DNA of 64,000 bases, taken from positions 2,150,501 to 2,214,500 of the forward strand of contig NZ_CP022222.1 of the NCBI RefSeq assembly GCF_009930815.1, read 5' to 3'. The notes under the pieces were generated by a model. It was not told the origin of the DNA, ran no database searches, and was given only the letters and a program-made list of their open reading frames with translations. Positions 48,074 through 57,071 of this stretch are shown piece by piece (position 1 is the first letter of the stretch; each line of letters starts with the position of its first letter). The DNA is from Bradyrhizobium sp. CCBAU 051011 (GTDB lineage: Bacteria > Pseudomonadota > Alphaproteobacteria > Rhizobiales > Xanthobacteraceae). A program made the position numbers and the translations under genes.

Positions 48074-48273
48074 ATTGTTGATCCCATCGGCAATACCGTC
48101 GATGAGACATCTGATTAGACTTGCTTCGCGTTAATTTGCCGCAATGCCCACTTGCATGCTTATTGCGACGTAAAAATTATTTGCGGAATGACGCGCGTGC
48201 ACCGTGAAAACACGGAAAATTTTGTGGCCACCTGAATACCCGCTCGCACCCCGGGCGCGAACGCTCACGAGAG

Positions 48274-48624
48274 CTAGTATCCTGCCACTGCGAGCACGAC
48301 GACGGCGCCGAGCGCTTTCCAGCCGAAGCCGCGGCCCCGCGACCACCATGCATTGGCCGCGGCGGCGAAGGCATAGACCGCGACGATCGTCACCACGATC
48401 CAGTGCCGTGCGCTCTCCGATCCCATCGACGGCGCGGCGATCAGCAACACGCCGCCGCCGATCCACGCCACGGTACCGGCCTGCCAGACCAGCCGGATCA
48501 GGGTCCGCAGCCTCTCCGGCTGGATGGTCGCCTTGGCGAACACCTTGGTTTCTCCCAGCACCCCGTGGATCAGAGCCACTATTATGCCGGCGACACCAGC
48601 ACACTGCAGAATGAGATCGCGCAT
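48274..48624 (-). CDS. Four-helix membrane protein, divergent from TetR regulator
   Basis: This 116-residue protein starts MRDLILQCAGVAG at 48624 after a strong GGAGG; upstream in-frame ATGs lie inside the operator. It has four predicted helices (about 5-25, 42-62, 74-96 and 98-116) and resembles small uncharacterised inner-membrane proteins of the alphaproteobacteria. Its operator-bearing, divergent arrangement suggests it is the main target of the TetR regulator at 48704. No biochemical role can be given. Confidence 0.8.
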   Translation of the reverse strand: MRDLILQCAGVAGIIVALIHGVLGETKVFAKATIQPERLRTLIRLVWQAGTVAWIGGGVLLIAAPSMGSESARHWIVVTIVAVYAFAAAANAWWSRGRGFGWKALGAVVVLAVAGY

Positions 48625-48632
48625 CGACGCCT

Positions 48633-48650
48633 CCATACAGCACTGTATGG
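48633..48650. promoter_or_regulatory. TetR operator A
   Basis: CCATACAG-CA-CTGTATGG is a perfect 8-bp inverted repeat lying just before the membrane-protein ribosome site, so a bound dimer would block its transcription or early elongation. Confidence 0.7.
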
Positions 48651-48675
48651 CCATGCGCCGCATTCTGGCGTCTGT

Positions 48676-48693
48676 CAATACAGTAGTGTATGG
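48676..48693. promoter_or_regulatory. TetR operator B
   Basis: CAATACAGTAGTGTATGG is a near copy of operator A (ATACAG...TGTAT core), 43 bp away centre to centre and 10 bases before the TetR start, fitting autoregulation. Confidence 0.65.
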
Positions 48694-48703
48694 TAGCAGG
48701 AAT

Positions 48704-49240
48704 ATGAGCGATCAACTCTCGGCAAAGGACTGGGTCGACCAGGGCCTGAAGGCACTGGCGAGCAGCGGCTTCACCGCGCTGAAGGCGGAACCGCTGGCGA
48801 AGGCGTTGCGCGTGTCGCGCGGCAGTTTCTACTGGCACTTTGCCGATATCGCCGCGTTTCATGCCGCGATCCTGGCGCGCTGGCACGAGGTTGCAGCCGA
48901 GCAGATCATTGCCAATATCGAAGCTGCCTCGAAGGACGAGAATCCGCTGGCGTTGCTGCTGCGCCGTGTGTTCGGCGAACGGCTGATGCTGGAGCGGGCG
49001 GTCCGCACCTGGGCCAGCGTCGATCCCGCCGCCCGCACCGCGGTGCAGGCCATCGACCGGCGCCGGCTGAGCTATGTGGAGGGCCTTCTGGCGCAGTCCG
49101 GATTGTCGGCGGAGACGGCCCGCGCCCGCGCCCAAATTCTCTATTGGGCGTTTCTCGGCTTTGCGCTATCGGATCAGCCGTTGCCGAAGGCGCGGCAGCA
49201 GGCCGTGATCGACGAACTGGTGCGGATGTCGGCGTCATGA
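48704..49240 (+). CDS. TetR-family transcriptional regulator
   Basis: This 178-residue repressor has an N-terminal helix-turn-helix (residues about 8-50: GLKALASSGFTALKAEPLAKAL, RVSRGSFYWHFADIAAF) and a helical ligand/dimer domain (TetR_C, 70-178). ATG 48704 is used; longer frames lack support. It is divergent from the small membrane-protein gene, and two ATACAG-type palindromes lie between them. It probably represses both genes until a small ligand binds; the ligand is unknown. Confidence 0.9.
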   Translation: MSDQLSAKDWVDQGLKALASSGFTALKAEPLAKALRVSRGSFYWHFADIAAFHAAILARWHEVAAEQIIANIEAASKDENPLALLLRRVFGERLMLERAVRTWASVDPAARTAVQAIDRRRLSYVEGLLAQSGLSAETARARAQILYWAFLGFALSDQPLPKARQQAVIDELVRMSAS

Positions 49241-49288
49241 CATCTCGCGAGCTTGTATGCTAAGGACCACGCAATCCGGAGACGATAC

Positions 49289-49486
49289 ATGAACGCCCTG
49301 CCCGAACGCCTCGACAGCACCGTCGATCCGAAATTGCTGGAGATCCTGGTCTGTCCGGTGACCAAGGGTCCGCTCGAATTCGATTCAACCCGGCAGGAGC
49401 TGATCTCGCGTTCGGCGAAACTCGCCTACCCGATCCGCGACGGCATTCCGATCATGCTGCCGGAAGAGGCGCGGAAGATCGAGTGA
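49289..49486 (+). CDS. Trm112-family protein (UPF0434/YcaR type)
   Basis: This 65-residue protein has the Trm112-like zinc-ribbon fold: [17 protein letters not shown], then [20 protein letters not shown]. Only one Cys is left of the zinc site, as usual in bacterial YcaR-type members. It starts at ATG 49289 after GGAGA. Eukaryotic Trm112 activates methyltransferases; the bacterial role is unclear. In Rhizobiales it normally follows the LON gene and precedes ubiH; here about 3.8 kb intervene. Confidence 0.9.
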   Translation: MNALPERLDSTVDPKLLEILVCPVTKGPLEFDSTRQELISRSAKLAYPIRDGIPIMLPEEARKIE

Positions 49487-49500
49487 TAGCGAGACTGTTC

Positions 49501-49592
49501 GCGTAGCCCGGATGAAGCGCAGCGCAATCCGGGTTGATCCGATCCGCTTGCAACACCGTTCCCGGATTTCGCTTCGCTCCATCCGGGCTACG
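49501..49592. repeat. Intergenic repeat, family C copy 2
   Basis: CGTAGCCCGGATGAAGCGCA opens and CGCTCCATCCGGGCTACG closes, near-perfect inverses. It sits between convergent genes (Trm112 and ubiH). Confidence 0.82.
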
Positions 49593-49598
49593 AAAGGT

Positions 49599-50816
49599 TT
49601 ACAGCGTCTCGCCCTTCAGCAGCCGCGGCACTTCGCCTGACAATCCTGCCGCCTGGCGGATGAACAGGTTCTTCAGCGGCGGCGCGCGGTCGACCAGGCC
49701 GAGACCGATGTCGCGCACGGTGCGCAACAGCGTCGATTCATTGGAGAACAGGAAATTCAGCGAGTTGGTCGCAACACCCATTGCCATGGTGTCAAAGCGA
49801 CGCCAGCGCTGGTAGCGGTCGAGGACATCGGCCTGCCCGGGGTCGATGCCGAGCCGGGCTGCGTCGACCACGACTTCGGCCAGCGCCGCGACATCCTTCA
49901 GGCCCATGTTGAGGCCCTGCCCCGCGATCGGATGAATCACATGCGCAGCATCGCCGACCAGCGCCAGCCGCTCGGCGACGAACGAGCGCGCGACGAAATA
50001 GCCGAGCGGAAACGCACGCGGCTTGTCGAGCGCCTTGATCTCGCCGAGGTGCAGCCCGAAGCGCTTCTCGAGCTCCTCGTGGAATTCGGCCTCGCCAAGC
50101 GCGGTGACGCGCGCGGCCTCCGTGCGGGTCTCGGTCCACACCAGCGACGAGCGTTTTCCGGTCAGCGGCAGGATCGCGAACGGCCCCGCGGGAAGAAAAT
50201 GCTCTTCGGCGCGGCCGTGATGATCGCGCTCGTGGCCGACGGTGACAACGATGCCGGATTGATCGTAGTCCCAGCCATGGGTGGCGATGCCGGCGCGCTC
50301 GCGCAGCTTTGAGCGGGCGCCGTCGGCGGCGACCAGCAGGCTTGCTTCGATGACAGCGCCATCGGCGAGCGTCACGGTGACACCATCGGCGCGAGCGTCG
50401 TAGGTCGAAACCGCCGTGGCGCGGAGATCGATGCCTTCCGCCTCGGCGCGGGCGACCAGCGCATCGATCAGCCGCCGATTTTCGACCATGTGGGCGAAGG
50501 GTTCGCCGGGTTCGACATCGCCGGCAAAGGTCAGGAACACCGGACGGGTGGCATCCTCCAGCTTGGAATCGGTGACGACCATGTCGAGGATCGGCTGGGA
50601 ATCCGAAACCTGATTCCAGACGCCGAGCGCCTCAAACAATCGCCGGCAGGCCGCCACGATAGCAGTGGCGCGCGGATCGCGGCTCGGCCGCGCAGCAAGG
50701 GCCGGATCGGCAACGATAACGGGAATGTCCGCGCCGAGGCCCTGACGGAACGCCAACGCCAGCGCCAGCCCGGCAAAGGCGCCGCCGCAGATGACAATGC
50801 TTCGCTGTGCCGCCAT
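49599..50816 (-). CDS. Ubiquinone biosynthesis FAD monooxygenase, UbiH/UbiF/COQ6 family
   Basis: This 405-residue flavoprotein hydroxylates the ubiquinone precursor ring. The FAD fingerprint is IVICGGAFAGLALALAF, LVAADGARSKLRERAGI is the DG motif, and LVGDAAHVIHPIAGQGLNMGL the GD motif. ATG 50816 has AAGGA 7 bases upstream. Which ring position it serves (UbiH, UbiF or the broad UbiL/UbiM types of alphaproteobacteria) cannot be read from the sequence. It faces the Trm112 gene and is divergent from tesB. Confidence 0.9.
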   Translation of the reverse strand: MAAQRSIVICGGAFAGLALALAFRQGLGADIPVIVADPALAARPSRDPRATAIVAACRRLFEALGVWNQVSDSQPILDMVVTDSKLEDATRPVFLTFAGDVEPGEPFAHMVENRRLIDALVARAEAEGIDLRATAVSTYDARADGVTVTLADGAVIEASLLVAADGARSKLRERAGIATHGWDYDQSGIVVTVGHERDHHGRAEEHFLPAGPFAILPLTGKRSSLVWTETRTEAARVTALGEAEFHEELEKRFGLHLGEIKALDKPRAFPLGYFVARSFVAERLALVGDAAHVIHPIAGQGLNMGLKDVAALAEVVVDAARLGIDPGQADVLDRYQRWRRFDTMAMGVATNSLNFLFSNESTLLRTVRDIGLGLVDRAPPLKNLFIRQAAGLSGEVPRLLKGETL

Positions 50817-50908
50817 GCGATCCTTACCCGGTTTCTGCGTCAGACTACGCTTGCTACCTGATAATAGCTGGGCGAAACAGGGTCGAGAAACAAGGTACTT
50901 AACCAGAC

Positions 50909-51001
50909 CGTCATTCCGGGGCGCGCGTTGCGCGAACCCGGAATCCAGAGGTTTTGGCCGAGATTCCGGGTTTGCCTCTTCGAGGCGCCCCGGAATGACG
51001 G
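50909..51001. repeat. Intergenic repeat (CGTCATTCCGGGGCG type)
   Basis: CCGTCATTCCGGGGCGCGCG opens and GGCGCCCCGGAATGACGG closes it, with AACCCGGAATCCAG and GATTCCGGGTTTG pairing inside: a double stem in the ubiH/tesB divergent region, ending 28 bases before tesB. Confidence 0.82.
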
Positions 51002-51028
51002 TGCCTCCACGAATTGAAAGCACTCCCC

Positions 51029-51889
51029 ATGTCCAAAGGCCTGATTGACCTGATTTCCATCCTCGATCTCGAGCAGCTCGAGGTGAACCTGTTCCGGGGC
51101 AACAGCCCGAAGACAAGCTGGCAGCGGGTGTTCGGCGGCCAGGTGATCGGCCAGGCGATGGTCGCGGCATGCCGCACCGTCGAGGGGCGCCTGCCGCATT
51201 CGATCCATTGTTATTTCATCCTGCCCGGCGATCCGCAGATCCCGATCATCTACCAGGTCGAACGCCTGCGCGACGGCAAGAGCTATTCGACCCGCCGCGT
51301 GACCGCGATCCAGCACGGCAACGCGATCTTCTCGATCATGGTGTCATTCCATGCGGAAGAGGAAGGCGCGTTCAACCATCAGGACACGATGCCGGATGTT
51401 CCGCCGCCGGAAAAACTCACGGCAGAAGAAGTATCGAAGCAGCCGATGTTCAAGGAGATGCCGGAGTTCATTCGCCGCTATTACGAATCCGACCGGCCGA
51501 TCGAGCTGCGCCCGGTCGAACTCGGCCGCTATTTCGGCCAGAAGATCGACGACGGCCGCATCCATGTCTGGATCCGCACCGCGGCCAAACTGCCCGACGA
51601 TCCGGCGCTGCATTTGTGCGCGCTGGCCTATGCGTCGGATTTTTCGCTGCTCGATGCCGTGATGGCGCGCTATGGCCGCACGCTGTTCGACAAGCGGATG
51701 ATGCCGGCGAGCCTCGACCATGCGATGTGGTTTCACCGGCCATTCCGCGCCGACGAGTGGCTGCTCTATGCGCAGGACTCGCCGAGCGCGCAAGACGGCC
51801 GCGGGTTGACCCGCGGCCTGATCTTCAAGCCTGACGGCACGCTGGTGGCGTCGGTCGCCCAAGAGGGCTCGGTGCGACAGCGCAAGTGA
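51029..51889 (+). CDS. tesB: Acyl-CoA thioesterase II
   Basis: TesB hydrolyses medium- and long-chain acyl-CoA to free acid and CoA in the cytoplasm. The 286-residue protein is a tandem (double) hotdog. The first half has FGGQVIGQAMVAACRTV and HSIHCYFILPGDP; the second has the catalytic-Asp region YASDFSLLDAVM, SLDHAMWFHRPF and the late Gln in SVAQEGSVR. ATG 51029 is used. A palindromic repeat lies directly upstream, replacing any long promoter region. Confidence 0.93.
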   Translation: MSKGLIDLISILDLEQLEVNLFRGNSPKTSWQRVFGGQVIGQAMVAACRTVEGRLPHSIHCYFILPGDPQIPIIYQVERLRDGKSYSTRRVTAIQHGNAIFSIMVSFHAEEEGAFNHQDTMPDVPPPEKLTAEEVSKQPMFKEMPEFIRRYYESDRPIELRPVELGRYFGQKIDDGRIHVWIRTAAKLPDDPALHLCALAYASDFSLLDAVMARYGRTLFDKRMMPASLDHAMWFHRPFRADEWLLYAQDSPSAQDGRGLTRGLIFKPDGTLVASVAQEGSVRQRK

Positions 51890-51892
51890 GGC

Positions 51893-52795
51893 TTACGCGT
51901 TCACCGTCGCGCCGCGCTCCGCCAAAACAGTCTGCGACGCCAGCCACTGCGACATCCACCGATATACCCAAGGTATCGGGATGATGAAGAAGAAGCCGAT
52001 CACAGCCACGATCGCGCGCCACAGAAACTCCAGTCCGCTGCCGATGAAGAGGACTTCACGCCGCGTGCCCTCGATGTTTCGGCAAAACCATCGCAGCCAG
52101 GCGACGTAGACCCAGGCCCAGCCGACAATCGTGATGATGGAGATCACAGCCAGAATGGACCATCCGATATAGGCCCAGACCGAGCCGGAGAAGCTGAGCC
52201 CGAGCGGCTGCCCGTTGGACGAAAGGTTCGCGATAAACCATTTCAGGAAAAGCCAGTAGAGAACGAGCTGAGCGATGTTCAGCAAATTGCTGAGCCACTC
52301 AATGCCGATCAGGCCAACCCCAATGAAAACGACGGCAGCTCCGAAATACCAGGGAACGATCGTCATCGGCTCGCCTTCGAAGCCGAGGTTCGGCCGTCCT
52401 GGCACCTGGACACACGGAACGATCCATTTGGCGTACCACACGAGGACCCACGGTCCCGGAATGATGAAGATGAGGCCGATCACGAGTACGAGGCTACGCC
52501 AGACAAACTCAAGGATTCCGAAATCAATCGACAGCGGGCCTCCGCTATAGCTTCCGGCGGCATAGCTTCCAGCCGTTTGTGGCGGGCCACCGGGCTGCGC
52601 GAAGGCCGGCGGCCCCGAACCGCCGGGCACCAGGCCGGGGATTTCTCCCGCCCGCTGCCAGCCCGACATCCCCTCGGTCCATACCAGCGTATCCGCTCCA
52701 ACGGCCCCCCGGGTAATGAGATCACGAAGCTGGACCTCCGGATAAGGGCCCTGTTGCTGGCCGTTGGCTGCATAAAACCACGATCGGTTCGACAT
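51893..52795 (-). CDS. GYF_2-domain membrane protein with duplicated membrane module
   Basis: This 300-residue protein has an N-terminal GYF_2 domain (residues 5-55: WFYAANGQQQGPYPEVQLRD and VWTEGMSGWQRAGEIPGL), a Gly/Pro linker, then about seven transmembrane helices. Two parts of the membrane region are similar, LEFVWRSLVLVIGLIFIIPG and LEFLWRAIVAVIGFFFIIPI, indicating an internal duplication. DUF898/DUF4339-like membrane proteins show a comparable plan. GYF_2 domains may bind proline-rich peptides. ATG 52795 follows AAGGAA. It converges on tesB with only 3 bases between stops. Confidence 0.8.
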   Translation of the reverse strand: MSNRSWFYAANGQQQGPYPEVQLRDLITRGAVGADTLVWTEGMSGWQRAGEIPGLVPGGSGPPAFAQPGGPPQTAGSYAAGSYSGGPLSIDFGILEFVWRSLVLVIGLIFIIPGPWVLVWYAKWIVPCVQVPGRPNLGFEGEPMTIVPWYFGAAVVFIGVGLIGIEWLSNLLNIAQLVLYWLFLKWFIANLSSNGQPLGLSFSGSVWAYIGWSILAVISIITIVGWAWVYVAWLRWFCRNIEGTRREVLFIGSGLEFLWRAIVAVIGFFFIIPIPWVYRWMSQWLASQTVLAERGATVNA

Positions 52796-52897
52796 TTTAT
52801 TTCCTTGAGCCGTGGAAAATAGAAAATATGGGAGATAGCCGGCGGGCGGCTGAGGGAGAGCGCATTTTGGCGGACGATCCTGCCGCCTGTACAGTGA

Positions 52898-53389
<492 letters not shown>

Positions 53390-53478
53390 ACATCACTGAA
53401 TTCAAGGCGCGGCGGCAGCGACGCCGAACGCGCGAAGCCAAGAAACGACAACGAAACGACAACACGCCGGGGGATTCC

Positions 53479-54786
53479 ATGGGGGCACCATCGTATCGTG
53501 CAGCACGCCATGCTGCGCTCGTCACGCTTGCAGCGAGCTTCACGCTCACCACGCCAGCCTTCGCCGAGACCTCCACCATCAATGCCGCCGACACGGCGTG
53601 GATGATCGTTGCCACCGCGCTTGTCCTGATGATGACGATACCGGGTCTGGCGCTGTTCTATTCCGGCATGGTGCGCAAGAAGAACGTGCTGGCGACCATG
53701 GCGCAGAGCCTCGCTGCGGTTGCGCTCATCTCTATACTGTGGGTGGCGTTCGGCTATTCGCTGGCCTTTGTCGGCGACGGCGCCTGGATCGGCACGCTCG
53801 ATCGCTGGTTCCTGATCGGAATGACGATGGAGAGCGTCAATCCGGCGGCCAAGACGATTCCGGAAGCGCTTTTCATGCTGTACCAGATGACATTTGCGAT
53901 CATCACCGTGGCTCTGGTGTCGGGCGCGGTAGCGGACCGGATGCGATTTTCGGCCTATCTCCTGTTCTCCGCCGGCTGGTTCACGTTCGTCTATGTACCG
54001 CTCGCGCACTGGGTGTGGGGCGGCGGTTTCCTGGCCACCAAGGGCGTGCTGGATTTCGCTGGCGGCCTCGTCGTGCATCTTTCCGCCGGGGTCGGCGGAC
54101 TGGTTGCCGCAACCGTGATGGGCCGGCGTCAGGGCTATGGCAGCGAGAACCTCGCGCCGTTCGACCTCTCGCTCGCCGTGATCGGCACCGGATTATTGTG
54201 GGTCGGCTGGTTTGGCTTCAATGGCGGATCGGCGCTGGCCGCGAACTCGCGCGCGGTCATGGCGATCACCGCGACGCATCTGGCGGCTTGCGCCGGTGCG
54301 CTGGTCTGGGCCGCGATCGAATGGGCGACGCGGCGAAAGCCGTCGGTGCTCGGCATGATATCGGGCGCCATCGCAGGTCTTGGCACCATCACCCCGGCCT
54401 CCGGTTTCGTTGCGCCGTGGCATGGCGTCGTGATCGGCGTCGTCGCGGGAACACTCTGCTTCTGGGCCTGCACCTGGCTCAAGCAGCGCCTCAAGTATGA
54501 CGACTCGCTCGACGTTTTCGGCGTCCACGGCATTGGCGGATTGACCGGCACGCTGCTCGCCGGCGTCTTTTCGGTAAGCGCGATCGGCGGCACCGCGGGG
54601 CTGATGGAGGGCAATCCGCAACAGGTCCTGACCCAGCTCTATGGGATCGTCGCCACCCTGGTGTGGTCCGGCGGCATCACCTTCCTGCTGCTAAAACTGG
54701 TGGGTGTGTTCGCGCCGCTACGCGTATCGCTGCAGCAGGAGCTGGAAGGCCTCGACATCTCGCAGCACGGCGAAGCGCTGCAATAG
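53479..54786 (+). CDS. amtB: Ammonium transporter AmtB (copy 1)
   Basis: This is a trimeric inner-membrane ammonium channel of 435 residues with a signal-like N-terminus (1-30) and 11 helices. Fingerprints: ALFYSGMVRKKNVL, the Phe-gate region FQ-type MLYQMTFAII, and the twin pore histidines near 199 (GGLVVHLSAG) and 350 (DVFGVHGIGG). The cytoplasmic tail GLDISQHGEALQ is the GlnK contact. It lacks the long periplasmic loop of copy 2. It is paired with glnK copy 1; these two units form a tandem duplication. Confidence 0.95.
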   Translation: MGAPSYRAARHAALVTLAASFTLTTPAFAETSTINAADTAWMIVATALVLMMTIPGLALFYSGMVRKKNVLATMAQSLAAVALISILWVAFGYSLAFVGDGAWIGTLDRWFLIGMTMESVNPAAKTIPEALFMLYQMTFAIITVALVSGAVADRMRFSAYLLFSAGWFTFVYVPLAHWVWGGGFLATKGVLDFAGGLVVHLSAGVGGLVAATVMGRRQGYGSENLAPFDLSLAVIGTGLLWVGWFGFNGGSALAANSRAVMAITATHLAACAGALVWAAIEWATRRKPSVLGMISGAIAGLGTITPASGFVAPWHGVVIGVVAGTLCFWACTWLKQRLKYDDSLDVFGVHGIGGLTGTLLAGVFSVSAIGGTAGLMEGNPQQVLTQLYGIVATLVWSGGITFLLLKLVGVFAPLRVSLQQELEGLDISQHGEALQ

Positions 54787-54972
54787 GCTGCCCATCTCGT
54801 TACCGTTTTCTTGCCCTGCCGCTAAGCAGGATTGTGACGCCAGTCAGCGCGTGCTCATGTTTTGGGCATGCATGACTACGCTTTGGGCGCGACGGAATGG
54901 CGCAGGAAGGGGCAATCCCCGCAGAATGCGAAAAGGTCCGGATTCATAGTCCGTTAGGGAGCGGTCCCGATC

Positions 54973-54988
54973 TGGCACGGCATTTGAT
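54973..54988 (+). promoter_or_regulatory. Candidate sigma-54 promoter for glnK2-amtB2
   Basis: TGGCAC-GGCAT-TTGAT matches the TGGCAC-N5-TTGCW consensus except for A instead of C in the -12 box. It lies about 106 bases before glnK copy 2, in the 307-base gap after amtB1, which otherwise holds no gene. No NtrC site was located. Confidence 0.5.
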
Positions 54989-55093
54989 TCTAAGGGTCTC
55001 GGCTGTGCCCGCGTAGTGAACATCTCCGCGTGGTGAACCTCAGTCGAGAACGCCCGGACCGCCTGCACCGGGCCCAAGCGGGGACCAAGACCC

Positions 55094-55432
55094 ATGAAAA
55101 TTGTTATGGCGATCATCAAGCCATTCAAACTCGAAGAAGTCCGCGACGCCCTGACCGCCATTGGCGTTCACGGCCTCACGGTGACGGAAGTCAAAGGCTA
55201 CGGCCGGCAGAAGGGCCACACCGAAATCTATCGCGGCGCCGAATATGCCGTGAGCTTCCTGCCCAAGATCAAGATCGAGGTCGCCGTCGCCTCCGACCAG
55301 GTCGACAAGACCATCGACGCCATCACATCCGCTGCCAAGACCGGACAGATCGGCGACGGCAAGATCTTCGTCATCAACCTCGACCATGCGGTTCGCATCC
55401 GCACCGGTGAGGCGGATGCCGCGGCCCTCTGA
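55094..55432 (+). CDS. glnK: PII nitrogen-regulatory protein GlnK (copy 2)
   Basis: This second PII trimer subunit has 112 residues with Y51 in [14 protein letters not shown], the [22 protein letters not shown] nucleotide region, and the conserved opening [20 protein letters not shown]. It starts at ATG 55094 and is followed after 37 bases by amtB copy 2. A probable sigma-54 promoter is upstream, as expected for genes activated by NtrC under nitrogen limitation. The copy 1/copy 2 pairs probably control their own AmtB partner, an inference from pairing alone. Confidence 0.95.
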   Translation: MKIVMAIIKPFKLEEVRDALTAIGVHGLTVTEVKGYGRQKGHTEIYRGAEYAVSFLPKIKIEVAVASDQVDKTIDAITSAAKTGQIGDGKIFVINLDHAVRIRTGEADAAAL

Positions 55433-55469
55433 TTTCGCGCTCAAACCTTACCACTTAGGAGTAAAATCA

Positions 55470-56912
55470 ATGACGTTTAAACGTCCCTATAGCGCGGGAC
55501 TGGCGGCCCTCGCAGTCGGCTTGTTCGCCGCGACCGCGGCCTACGCCGAACCGACCGTCAATAAGGGCGACAACGCCTGGATGCTGACGTCGACAGTGCT
55601 GGTGCTGTTGATGACCATCCCCGGCCTGGCGCTGTTCTATGGCGGTCTCGTCCGTTCCAAGAACATGCTCTCGGTCCTGATGCAGGTCTTCTACACCGTC
55701 TGCATCGTCGTCGTGCTCTGGGTACTCTACGGCTACAGCCTCGCCTTCACCGGCGGCTCCGACTTCATCGGCGGCTTCTCGAAGGCCTTCCTGATGGGCG
55801 TGACCACCGATTCGAAGGTGGCTACCTTCAGCGTCGACGCCAATATCTCCGAGCTGGTCTATGTCTGCTTCCAGATGACCTTCGCGGCGATCACTCCCGC
55901 GCTGATCGTCGGCGCCTTCGCCGAGCGCATGAAGTTCGCGGCGATCGCGCTGTTCATCCCGCTCTGGGTCACGCTGATCTATTTCCCGATCGCCCACATG
56001 GTCTGGTACTGGCCCGGCCCGGATGCGATCTCGGATGCGGCCAAGGCACTTGCCGCGGCGGCTGACGGTGCGGCGAAGACCGCGGCGCAGGCCAAGCTCG
56101 ACGAGATCAACGCCGATGCCGGCTGGATCTTCAAGAAGGGCGCGCTGGACTTCGCCGGCGGCACCGTGGTGCACATCAACGCCGGTATCGCCGGTCTCGT
56201 CGGTGCGCTCCTGATCGGCAAGCGCGTCGGCTACGGCAAGGATCTGATGGCTCCGCACTCCCTGACCATGACCATGATCGGCGCTTCGCTGCTCTGGGTC
56301 GGCTGGTTCGGCTTCAACGCCGGATCGAACCTTGAGGCTTCCGGCGGTGCAGCGCTCGCCATGACCAACTCCTTCGTTGCGACCGCAGCGGCGGCGTTGG
56401 CCTGGATGTTCGCTGAATGGATCGTCAAGGGTCATCCTTCCGTGCTCGGCGCGCTGTCGGGCGCAGTGGCCGGCCTCGTCGCGGTCACCCCCGCAGCCGG
56501 TTACTCCGGTCCGATGGGTGCGATCGTGCTCGGCCTCGTGGTCGGCATCGTCTGCCTGTTCTTCTGCACCGTGGTGAAGAACTCGCTCGGCTATGACGAC
56601 TCGCTCGACGTGTTCGGCGTCCACTGCATCGGCGGCATCGTCGGCGCGCTGGGCACCGGCATTCTGGTTAATCCCGCCCTCGGCGGCACCGGCGTGATGG
56701 ACTACGTCGCCGGCAAGGTCGGCGAGTACGACTTCGTCGCCCAGATGACCTCGCAGCTCTGGGGCGTCTGCACCACGCTGGTGTGGTCGGGCATCGGTTC
56801 GGCGATCATCTACAAGGTGGTCGACGTGATCGTCGGCCTGCGCGTCAACGTCGAGACCGAGCGTGAAGGCCTCGACGTCACCGAGCACACCGAGCGCGCC
56901 TACAACATGTAA
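55470..56912 (+). CDS. amtB: Ammonium transporter AmtB (copy 2)
   Basis: This 480-residue ammonium channel has a cleavable signal (1-26, AAYAEP), ALFYGGLVRSKNML, and pore histidines near 234 (GGTVVHINAG) and 385 (DVFGVHCIGG). Between helices about 180 and 222 it carries an Ala/Lys-rich insertion (ISDAAKALAAAADGAAKTAA) absent from copy 1; this long loop is known in alphaproteobacterial AmtB. AGGAG precedes ATG 55470. The C-terminal GLDVTEHTERAYNM is the GlnK-binding tail. A strong terminator follows at 57019. Confidence 0.96.
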   Translation: MTFKRPYSAGLAALAVGLFAATAAYAEPTVNKGDNAWMLTSTVLVLLMTIPGLALFYGGLVRSKNMLSVLMQVFYTVCIVVVLWVLYGYSLAFTGGSDFIGGFSKAFLMGVTTDSKVATFSVDANISELVYVCFQMTFAAITPALIVGAFAERMKFAAIALFIPLWVTLIYFPIAHMVWYWPGPDAISDAAKALAAAADGAAKTAAQAKLDEINADAGWIFKKGALDFAGGTVVHINAGIAGLVGALLIGKRVGYGKDLMAPHSLTMTMIGASLLWVGWFGFNAGSNLEASGGAALAMTNSFVATAAAALAWMFAEWIVKGHPSVLGALSGAVAGLVAVTPAAGYSGPMGAIVLGLVVGIVCLFFCTVVKNSLGYDDSLDVFGVHCIGGIVGALGTGILVNPALGGTGVMDYVAGKVGEYDFVAQMTSQLWGVCTTLVWSGIGSAIIYKVVDVIVGLRVNVETEREGLDVTEHTERAYNM

Positions 56913-57018
56913 GTTCTCCCGGGGTGCGATCCCCAAGGGGACAACGTAGTCGTTGCCCCGGGGGCTCGCATCCACAACTCCGGTTCGGGCACATACCCGG
57001 CAATGCCCTGACCGTTGA

Positions 57019-57053
57019 GGGGCTCCAGCGCAAGTTGGAGCCCCTTTCTTTTT
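57019..57053 (+). terminator. Rho-independent terminator after amtB2
   Basis: GGGGCTCCA-gcgcaagt-TGGAGCCCC forms a perfect 9-bp stem followed by TTTCTTTTT. Confidence 0.92.
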
Positions 57054-57071
57054 GCCAGAGCCAAAGCGCCA

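Noticed and set aside
55467..56975. 502-codon open frame antisense to amtB2
   Set aside because: Very charged, His/Asp/Glu-rich mirror of a membrane protein gene; the AmtB reading is beyond doubt.
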